From the NCBI RefSeq assembly GCF_030386795.1, contig NZ_JANUQM010000012.1, positions 271,090 through 335,089 of the forward strand: a stretch of DNA of 64,000 nt. The letters run 5' to 3'. Of the stretch, positions 58,399 through 64,000 are shown piece by piece. The position numbers and the translations under genes were made by a program. The stretch comes from Streptomyces sp. S.PNR 29. Its GTDB lineage: Bacteria; Actinomycetota; Actinomycetes; Streptomycetales; Streptomycetaceae. Each line of letters opens with the position of its first letter. The stretch's first letter is position 1. The notes under the pieces were generated by a model. The model ran no database searches. It was not told the origin of the DNA and was given only the letters and a program-made list of their open reading frames with translations.

Positions 58399-59397
58399 TC
58401 AGCGGTGCCTGATGCCGGGCTGGGCGGCGGGGGCGAGGGTGGGTCCGGTGATGGGGACGTCGCCGAGGGCCCGGTCGACGGCCGTGAGCAGGTCGTCGGA
58501 CAACTGCACGCCGGAGGCGGCGGCGTTGGCGTGGATCTGTTGGGGGCGGGAGGCACCGGTGATCGCGGAGGCGACTTCGCTGCGCCGTAGGACCCAGGCG
58601 AGCGCGAGGGTGGGCATGCTCATCCCCGCCTCCTCGGCGATGGGGACGAGGCGCTGGACCGCTTCCAGGGTGGCGTCGCTGTAGACGAGGTCCTGGGAGA
58701 CCGCCATGTCGGCGGAGGCGAACCGGCTGCCCTCCGGCACGGGCTGCCCCGGCTTGTACTTGCCGGTCAGCACGCCTTGGGCCAGCGGCGACCAGACGAT
58801 CTGCGAGATGCCGTTGGCCGCGCACAGGCCGAACACCTCCGCCTCGGGGGCCTGCCACAGCATGGAGTACTGCGGCTGGGAGGCGACGAACAGGTCGGGC
58901 CCGGCGATGTCGATCGCTGCCTGGATCTGTTCGGGGGTCCACTCGCTGAAGCCGAGGTAGCGGGCCTTGCCCTGCTCGACGACCTTCTGGAACGCCTCGA
59001 TGGTGTCCTCGATCGGCACGGTGGGGTCGAAGCGGTGTGCCTGGTAGAGGTCGATGTAGTCGGTCTTCAGGCGCGTGAGGGAGGCGTCGATCTGTCTGGC
59101 GATCTGCTGCGGGGACAGGCCCCGGTCGGCCGGGTCGTCCGACATCGGGAAGTAGACCTTGGTGGCCAGGATGTAGGAGTCGCGGGGGTGGGCCGAGAGG
59201 ATCTCGCCCCAGGCCGTCTCGGCGGCTCCTTGGCCGTAGGCGTTGGCGGTGTCGAAGAAGTTGATGCCGGCCTCGAACGCGGCCTCGGTGCAGGCGCGGG
59301 TCGCGTCTGCCTCGATGCCGCCGGCGTAGGTCAGCCATGAGCCGAGGGAGATCTCGGAGACCTCCAGGTCCGAACTGCCGAGTGTGCGGTACCGCAT
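58399..59397 (-). CDS. Aldo/keto reductase (voltage-gated potassium-channel beta-like)
   Basis: A 332-residue AKR. The catalytic tetrad is Asp49 and Tyr54 (FFDTANAYGQGAAE), Lys80 (ILATKVYF) and His121 (LYQAHRFD). The NADPH-binding SPLAQGVLTGKYKPGQP and the final ITGASRPQQIHANAAASGVQLS match the AKR6/12-type group. It reduces an unknown carbonyl with NADPH. It is on the same strand as the ECF42 operon but separated from it by 172 bp, with its own 3' end before that promoter. Confidence 0.93.
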   Translation of the reverse strand: MRYRTLGSSDLEVSEISLGSWLTYAGGIEADATRACTEAAFEAGINFFDTANAYGQGAAETAWGEILSAHPRDSYILATKVYFPMSDDPADRGLSPQQIARQIDASLTRLKTDYIDLYQAHRFDPTVPIEDTIEAFQKVVEQGKARYLGFSEWTPEQIQAAIDIAGPDLFVASQPQYSMLWQAPEAEVFGLCAANGISQIVWSPLAQGVLTGKYKPGQPVPEGSRFASADMAVSQDLVYSDATLEAVQRLVPIAEEAGMSMPTLALAWVLRRSEVASAITGASRPQQIHANAAASGVQLSDDLLTAVDRALGDVPITGPTLAPAAQPGIRHR

Positions 59398-59629
59398 GAT
59401 TACTCATTTCGGTTGACGTTGATGGTCTCGTGTCCGGTCAGCATCGGCGGGCTGCCGGTTCCAGTGCGGGATTGAGGAAGCTGGTGTCGGCCGGGTTGAT
59501 GACCGTGCCGGGGGGTGCCCCACGGGCCGATCCAGCGGCCGCGCCCCGCAGACCGGCACGCTTGTGAGGAGTAACGACAGGAACCCCCTACAACGGCGAG
59601 GGGCCGGGTTCGGCCCTGCGGTCTTGGTG

Positions 59630-60595
59630 TCAGGGTGCGTCCGTGCCGACCAGTTCGAAGTCGGCGCGGGCAGACTCGACTCCGTTGATCTGCAGGGAGA
59701 TCCCGTGCTGTCCGGGGTAGTAGCGGCGGGTCGTGATCGGCCGGAACGAGTGCTTCCGCGCCACCTGGATCCCTTCGCCTGGTGCGAGGGTGCGGGTGGT
59801 GAGTTTGAAGGTCTTGCCGCTCTGGCCGCCGTTGGCCTTGCGGTGGTGCACGATGTAGTCGATCACCAGCCGCGCCCGGGCGTCACCGGTGTTGCGGATC
59901 GAGGCGGTGAAACGGACGCTGCCGCCGAACGGAACGGTGTGGTGGTCCAGGTGAGGTCCGTCGACCTCAAGTGCCGCGGGGGCGAAGCCGAGCAGGTCCA
60001 GCGCTCCGGGGTGGCCGCGCTTGACGAGGGTGCGCAGCCCGTGGCGCACGAGGCGCTCGGTGGCGGTGCCGGGATCCGCCAGCCAGCGGCGGGCGGTGTC
60101 GATGACGAGGTCGGGGTGGTCACGGCTGAGGTCGTTGAGGTGGTTGGCGACCGAGCGGCGTACGTACTCGCTCTCGTCCCGGTGGAGGGCGTCCAGGATG
60201 GGCAGGCTTGCTCCGGGGCGGACGATGAGGTCTGGCACCCGTACCGCCCAGGGAAGGTAGGGGCGGGTGCCTTCCGAGGCGAGTCTGCGCACGTGGATGC
60301 CGGCCGAGCCGGTCCACTTGCCGATGATGCCGAGCGCCCGGCCGAGGTCGTGCCGCAGCAGTGTCCTGATGGCGAACTCCGCAGTGTGACGCCCGGTGAG
60401 GTCGGCGAGCAGCGCCATCGCATCGTCGAAGGCGGCGGTGCTGCCTTCCTGGACCGCGCGGGTGGCAAGCGCGCTGGTGACCGGCCAGATCAGCCATCCG
60501 GTGAAGTCGGGGGCGTCGCCCCGGGCGGTTGTCGGCGCTGTCGTGGTCGATAGTGGCATGGACGGTACCGGGACTGTAGAGAATGAGCAGGGCAC
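59630..60595 (-). CDS. DNA alkylation repair-type HEAT-like protein, N-terminally shortened
   Basis: A 321-residue frame. FTGWLIWPVTSALATRAVQEG, LRHDLGRALGIIGKWTGSAGIHVRRLASEGTRPYLPWAVRVPDLI, DESEYVRRSVANHLNDLSRDHPDLVIDTARRWLADPGTATERLVRHGLRTLVKRGHPGALDLLGF form AlkD-type HEAT-like repeats, followed by a beta-sandwich-like C-terminus (VRFTASIRNTGDARARLVIDYIVHHRKANG). About 70 residues usual at the N-terminus are missing. The first 30 residues (PCSFSTVPVPSMPLSTTTAPTT) are low complexity, and LLILYSPGTVHATIDHDSADN, more like the expected sequence, is readable in another frame, so a frameshift near 60510 is likely. The remaining repeats may or may not fold. Confidence 0.65.
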   Translation of the reverse strand: MPCSFSTVPVPSMPLSTTTAPTTARGDAPDFTGWLIWPVTSALATRAVQEGSTAAFDDAMALLADLTGRHTAEFAIRTLLRHDLGRALGIIGKWTGSAGIHVRRLASEGTRPYLPWAVRVPDLIVRPGASLPILDALHRDESEYVRRSVANHLNDLSRDHPDLVIDTARRWLADPGTATERLVRHGLRTLVKRGHPGALDLLGFAPAALEVDGPHLDHHTVPFGGSVRFTASIRNTGDARARLVIDYIVHHRKANGGQSGKTFKLTTRTLAPGEGIQVARKHSFRPITTRRYYPGQHGISLQINGVESARADFELVGTDAP

Positions 60596-60702
60596 GTGGC
60601 GGTCGGCGGGGCTGAGGGCGGCATCGCGGCCGTCGGCCAGGATCGGCGCGCACTCGCACTTCCCTTGGAAGTTCGCGGAGCGCCCGGGCGTTGCTTCCAG
60701 GT

Positions 60703-61071
60703 ATGAAGATCAGTGAGGCGTCCAGGATCAGCGGCGTGAGTGCGAGGTCGTTGCGGTACTACGAGGATGAGGGCCTGATCGTCCCCGGTCGTTTCGGCAA
60801 CGGGTACCGCGACTACTGCCGGTCGACCATCGACCGGGTCCTCGCCATCCGCTCGCTGCTGGAGTCCGGACTGCCCGTGCGGTTGATCAAGGAGGTCCTG
60901 CCCCACCTCACGGACGGTCCCGACGATGTCAGCAGGGATGTGGTCTGCGCGGAGTTCCTGCACGAGGTGCAGAGCTATCGCGATCGGCTCGCTGCCCGTA
61001 TCGCCGATCTCAGCGCTCAGCAGGCGGCACTCGACGCCTACCTGCGCAGGGCCCGCCCCACGGAGGCCTGA
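60703..61071 (+). CDS. MerR-family transcriptional regulator
   Basis: A 122-residue MerR protein. The DNA-binding part is KISEASRISGVSARSLRYYEDEGLIVPGRFGNGYRDYCRSTIDRVLAIRSLLESGLPVRLIKEVLPHL; a coiled-coil (SYRDRLAARIADLSAQQAALDAYLRRA) follows. No effector-binding Cys is visible at the C-terminus, so it does not look like a metal or redox sensor. I used the ATG at 60703 (an in-frame TTG lies 12 bp before). The target is most likely the quinone oxidoreductase promoter 8 bp after its end, where a dyad lies within a 19-bp spacer. Confidence 0.9.
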   Translation: MKISEASRISGVSARSLRYYEDEGLIVPGRFGNGYRDYCRSTIDRVLAIRSLLESGLPVRLIKEVLPHLTDGPDDVSRDVVCAEFLHEVQSYRDRLAARIADLSAQQAALDAYLRRARPTEA

Positions 61072-61078
61072 TCGCCGC

Positions 61079-61109
61079 TTGACCTTGACGCCAGTGTGAA
61101 GCTTCTACG
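61079..61109 (+). promoter_or_regulatory. MerR-type promoter of the quinone oxidoreductase gene
   Basis: TTGACC (61079-61084) and TTCTAC (61104-61109) are separated by 19 bp, the over-long spacing typical of MerR-activated promoters. The imperfect dyad CTTGACGC-ca-GTGTGAAG fills the spacer. The start codon at 61119 is about 10 bp after the -10, so the transcript is probably leaderless. Confidence 0.65.
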
Positions 61110-61118
61110 TTCCAGTGC

Positions 61119-62135
61119 ATGGAGATCAACGAGCAGCATCACAGCGCCGAGCAGACGATGCGGGCCCTGGTCCAGCACTCGCACCGCGGGCCGAAGGATC
61201 TGAGCCACACGACGGACCGTCGCCGTCCCGCTCCGGGCCCGGGCGAGTATCTGATCCGAGTCGGCGCCGCTGGGGTCAACTTCGCGGACGTCATGCAGAC
61301 CCGTGGGACCTACGCTGGAGGGCCACAGGCTCCCTACGTGGCAGGCTTCGAAGCGGCCGGCGAGATCGTGGCCGTCGGCCCCGGGGTCGCAAGCCCGCTT
61401 GAGCTCGGCACGCACGTCGTCGGAGCCGGCCCGGGTGCCTTCGCGCAGTACATGAAGATGCCGGCCGCGGAGGTGCTGCCGGTCCCGTCCGGCTGGAGCG
61501 ATGCCCAAGCCCTCGGCCTGGTGCTGAACTGGGCGACCGCTTTGGCGGCACTGAAGCCGCTCGGCGAGGTCAAGAAGGGTGACTCGGTGCTCATCCATGC
61601 CGCGGCCGGCGGTGTGGGCCAGGCTGCCGTCCGCCTCGCCCACCACTACGGTGCGCGTGTGATCGCCACGGCGTCACCGTCCAAGCACGACACCGTCAAA
61701 GCGCTCGGCGCCGACGCGGTCCTGGACAGCGCCCGCCCCGATCTGGCCGCGGAGATCACCCGCCTGACCGGCGGAGTGGACCTGGTCCTGGAGTCCGTGG
61801 GACAGGCCACGTTCGATGTCAGCCTGGCGGTCACCAAACCGTTCACCGGCCGCGTCGTCGTTTTCGGTGCCGCCTCCGGCGACGCCGGCGTGACCACACA
61901 CGACCTGGTCTTCACTCACCAGATCCAGATCAAGGGGCTGCACATCGGCGCGCTGGCGGCCGCAGCCCCGTCCATCTATGGCGAACTGCTCACCGAACTC
62001 GGGGCACTCATCTCCGACGGCGTGTACCCGCCCGGCACCCCCGAGGTCCATCCCCTGGCCGAAGGACCAGCCGTGCTGCAGGAGCTCGAAGCGGGTCGGA
62101 CCCGTGGCAAGCATGCCCTCGATCCGTGGCTGTAG
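61119..62135 (+). CDS. NADPH:quinone oxidoreductase-like zinc-free MDR protein
   Basis: A 338-residue medium-chain reductase. The NADPH motif is LIHAAAGGVGQAAVRLAHHYGARVIATASPSKHDTVKALGADAVLD, and the N-terminal domain has VGAAGVNFADVMQTRGTY. There are no zinc ligands, as in quinone oxidoreductases. It starts with the ATG at 61119 near the predicted transcription start, without a ribosome site; an internal ATG at 61158 lies 39 bp on. It is controlled by the MerR gene just upstream. It likely reduces quinones or electrophilic enones. Confidence 0.92.
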   Translation: MEINEQHHSAEQTMRALVQHSHRGPKDLSHTTDRRRPAPGPGEYLIRVGAAGVNFADVMQTRGTYAGGPQAPYVAGFEAAGEIVAVGPGVASPLELGTHVVGAGPGAFAQYMKMPAAEVLPVPSGWSDAQALGLVLNWATALAALKPLGEVKKGDSVLIHAAAGGVGQAAVRLAHHYGARVIATASPSKHDTVKALGADAVLDSARPDLAAEITRLTGGVDLVLESVGQATFDVSLAVTKPFTGRVVVFGAASGDAGVTTHDLVFTHQIQIKGLHIGALAAAAPSIYGELLTELGALISDGVYPPGTPEVHPLAEGPAVLQELEAGRTRGKHALDPWL

Positions 62136-62180
62136 GAGACGAGCCGCAACCCCGACGACTGCGTTCGCGGCGCCACACCA

Positions 62181-62810
62181 TCAGGAAGCGTCCGCATCAC
62201 GATCGATGAGGGACATGTCGGATGCCAGGGAGCGGGCGGCGTCGGCGAAGTACTGCTCGTCGGCACCGTCGGCGAGACCGAGGATGACGCCCTGGCTGAG
62301 GCCGACGAACAGTGCCCTGAGTGTGGTGACCAGGCGTTGGGCCTGGTGGGGCGTGACGACGCCGCCGTTGTGCGATCTTCCGGTGAACAGCGCGACCAGG
62401 TGGGCCTCCTGCGCTCGGATGGAGGCGGCGAGCTGGGACCCCAGGTCTGGGTCGTGCAGGGCCATGTCCAGCAAGGTGATCTGGAGTGACAGACCGGACC
62501 GTGCGTCGGAGGCGTCGCAACTGCGCCGGTAGTACCGGGCAAAGGCGTCGACCGCTTCCAGCAGATCAAGTCCAGCGGGAACCGCCTGCTCGATCTCTTC
62601 GTAGTGCGGTCGCAGGTAGTCGGCGACCAGGGCGACCACCAGGCCGTTCTTGCTTCCGAACAGTGAGTAGATGGCGCCGGTGGTCAGGTCGGCCCGCTCG
62701 GCGATCTCCTCAAGCTTGGCCTGGTACCCGTCTCGGGAAACGACTTGGAACGCGGCGTCCAGCAAGGCGCGGCGGTTGCGCTCCCTGGCCTCCGCTCTCG
62801 TCATTCTCAT
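62181..62810 (-). CDS. TetR-family transcriptional regulator
   Basis: A 209-residue regulator with helix-turn-helix NRRALLDAAFQVVSRDGYQAKLEEIAERADLTTGAIYSLFGSKNGLVVALVADYL. The C-terminal half (AFARYYRRSCDASDARSGLSLQITLLDMALHDPDLGSQLAASIRAQEAHLVALFTG) is a normal TetR ligand domain. The start is the ATG at 62810 or the next ATG two codons on. It is divergent from the small membrane-protein gene; two palindromes lie between them, one overlapping its own start. Confidence 0.92.
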   Translation of the reverse strand: MRMTRAEARERNRRALLDAAFQVVSRDGYQAKLEEIAERADLTTGAIYSLFGSKNGLVVALVADYLRPHYEEIEQAVPAGLDLLEAVDAFARYYRRSCDASDARSGLSLQITLLDMALHDPDLGSQLAASIRAQEAHLVALFTGRSHNGGVVTPHQAQRLVTTLRALFVGLSQGVILGLADGADEQYFADAARSLASDMSLIDRDADAS

Positions 62811-62840
62811 AATTTCATTATTACCGTAATCTCATTACGG
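62809..62840. promoter_or_regulatory. Two adjacent palindromes, probable TetR operators
   Basis: ATAAT-ttc-ATTAT (62809-62821) and CCGTAAT-ctc-ATTACGG (62824-62840) are both perfect inverted repeats with a 3-base centre. The centres are 17 bp apart. The second is the stronger (7-bp arms). They occupy the 64-bp divergent promoter of the TetR and membrane-protein genes; the first overlaps the TetR start. Confidence 0.75.
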
Positions 62841-62874
62841 AACCAGCCAGGACGAGCTTCCGGGAGGACCGCAC

Positions 62875-63300
62875 ATGGCCCAAGTCGTGCCGCCGTCGGT
62901 GACACGCCGGACGGTGGGGATCATCGCCGACGGCGTCTTCAAGGTGTTACTCGCTGGTGTCTACCTTGCCGGCGCCGCCCCACTCGGCCGTCTGCTCGGC
63001 GTGCCCGCCTGGCTGATGGTGCTCTCCGGTGCGGCTCTGCTGATCGGTGGCGGGGTCGAGGTCAGCTATGTGCGCAGACGACCGATGCGCACGTACACGT
63101 GGCTCATGGTTGCCTACGACACCGGCTGGGTGTCGACGGCGCTTGCCGGCCTCCTGATGGCTTGGCAGGGCAGCAGCGCTGGGGGTGAGGTGTGGATCGG
63201 GTACCAGACAGCAGCCCCTCTCGTGCTCGCCGCACTGCTGGTCGCCGCCGCTCCCTCGCAGCCGGCCTCGGGCACGCGCGCGAAGAGCCCCGCCGGCTGA
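62875..63300 (+). CDS. Small four-helix membrane protein
   Basis: A 141-residue protein with four hydrophobic segments (IIADGVFKVLLAGVYLAGAA, LMVLSGAALLIGGGVEVSYV, WLMVAYDTGWVSTALAGLLMAW, AAPLVLAALLVAAA). The loop RRRPMRTYTWLMVAYDTGWV carries a conserved-looking Arg-Tyr-Thr. The ATG at 62875 follows GGGAGG by 7 bp. Transcription is probably repressed by the divergent TetR protein. Function unknown. Confidence 0.85.
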   Translation: MAQVVPPSVTRRTVGIIADGVFKVLLAGVYLAGAAPLGRLLGVPAWLMVLSGAALLIGGGVEVSYVRRRPMRTYTWLMVAYDTGWVSTALAGLLMAWQGSSAGGEVWIGYQTAAPLVLAALLVAAAPSQPASGTRAKSPAG

Positions 63301-64000
63301 CGGGGGGAACCGGCGGCGCCGTCAGCAGCCTGAGCAGCCGTGTCCGGCCCACGCCCAGCCGCCGTCGCTCGCGGTGCTGCACGCCTCCGCTCGAACTGGA
63401 GCGCCTCCGCGCTGTGCGGCCGACGCCGCATTCATCGGCGACCTGCTCGTTGCCGGCGGCAAACACTCGCTCTTGGTGGTGAGGCGGAGGAGGGCGCGGC
63501 TGAGCCCCGCGGGCAGGGCGGAGATCAGGCGGGCGCCCTGGGCCAGAATGTTCCCCTCGGTCGGCTCAACCAGCATGGGACGGTGCGGACTTTCATGCGC
63601 GGTGCGGCTGTGTGGGGGCGTCGCGTGCCCGCAGCGGCCCAGCAGGGCGGCCGGTCTCACCATGGCAAGGGTTCCGTGTCCGTGACCTGGCCCCTCTGCG
63701 GATGGCCCGCACTCGGCCGTAACGCTGCTCCTGGAGTTCGGCGCCGACTCGCCCGTCCTTGACTGTGCTGCCGGGCCGGCACCAGCGCTTCTCGCCCGCG
63801 GAGGCGGGGCGCAGGTGAACCCGGAGGTGGCCTGAACTTGGCACCGGATCGTCAACGGAGAGCTCTTTCCCGCCGTTGACGACATCGCATGGCCCAACCG
63901 CGAGACACCCGCCAAGCCCCACGTGGTGGGTTCGGCGAGCGGGAACCCGCCCTGCGGCCTCGTTCAAGACCTGCGTCGATCCCCGGCTCTCCGACTACAG
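63301..64000. other. Right-end region with no supportable gene
   Basis: No frame in these 700 bp has a family match, a plausible start with ribosome site and coding-like composition together. A plus-strand piece SAVTLLLEFGADSPVLDCAAG (about 63710-63775), and another reading RIVNGELFPAVDDIAWPNRETPAKPHVV after a stop near 63834, look coding-like. They could be remnants, or the start of a gene that continues beyond the window. Confidence 0.5.

Noticed and set aside
1..64000. CRISPR array, tRNA, rRNA, IS element or prophage
   Set aside because: No regularly spaced repeats, cloverleaf sequence, transposase, integrase or structural phage gene was seen.

Overview
The window is chromosomal DNA of a high-GC actinobacterium, almost certainly a Streptomyces. 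Third codon positions are strongly GC-rich and GTG/TTG starts are frequent. The secretome is typical of the genus: a Tat-exported GH11 xylanase, Tat lipoprotein sugar binders, a DUF1996 protein, an I36 inhibitor and a CAP-domain protein. Many small operons are paired with TetR, MarR, MerR, LacI, ROK or ECF regulators. I found no tRNA, rRNA, CRISPR array, transposase or phage gene. The mixture of accessory genes and gene fragments resembles a chromosome arm.

Layout. 1-3.8 kb: an NRPS-terminal-type membrane protein with its own carrier domain (cut by the window edge), the xylanase gene and a DUF998 membrane protein. 3.9-10.9 kb: a minus-strand galactoside locus (ROK regulator, GH35 beta-galactosidase, two permeases, binding protein). 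10.9-14.4 kb: a TetR-controlled tautomerase/alcohol dehydrogenase/thioesterase operon with three matching operators and a second, start-less tautomerase gene. 14.4-23.3 kb: a plus-strand galactoside locus (LacI regulator, binding protein, two permeases, GH42 beta-galactosidase, and a secreted beta-propeller glycosidase broken by an in-frame TAG). 23.4-30.2 kb: SpoIIE-type phosphatase, CAP protein, hydroxyacid dehydrogenase, dienelactone hydrolase and small proteins, with remnants of azlD and of an alpha/beta hydrolase between them. 30.4-38.3 kb: NarL-type two-component system, MFS exporter with divergent TetR, GNAT, MarR with divergent PLP decarboxylase, secreted endonuclease/phosphatase. 38.3-46.7 kb: nucleotidyltransferase, a methyltransferase/DUF2064/GT2 operon divergent from an OmpR-type two-component system, a decayed gene, and a membrane-protein operon ending in a cytochrome-b/molybdopterin oxidoreductase fusion. 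46.9-51.9 kb: DUF1996 protein, SMI1 protein, I36 inhibitor, putative lipoprotein and an ArsR-type regulator. 51.9-54.4 kb: a persulfide-type MBL/rhodanese enzyme facing an ArsR-rhodanese fusion regulator, with an internally deleted MFS gene downstream. 54.4-63.3 kb: MarR remnant, methyltransferase, cyclase, ECF42 sigma factor with DGPF protein, aldo/keto reductase, DNA alkylation repair protein, MerR with quinone oxidoreductase, TetR with membrane protein. The last 700 bp hold no supportable gene.

The two back-to-back galactoside loci, one repressed by a ROK protein and one by a LacI protein, together with the xylanase and the broken glycosidase, point to plant cell-wall (galactan or arabinogalactan, xylan) use. 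The other main theme is local gene regulation, for which palindromes or repeats can be read directly in front of many genes. A third theme is decay: about ten genes are truncated, frameshifted or internally deleted, and in several the mutational event can be read from short repeats. I did not find a clearly new biological system. The most unusual units are the ArsR-rhodanese/persulfide locus, the triple-operator tautomerase regulon, and the two-component system associated with the methyltransferase/GT2/molybdopterin genes.
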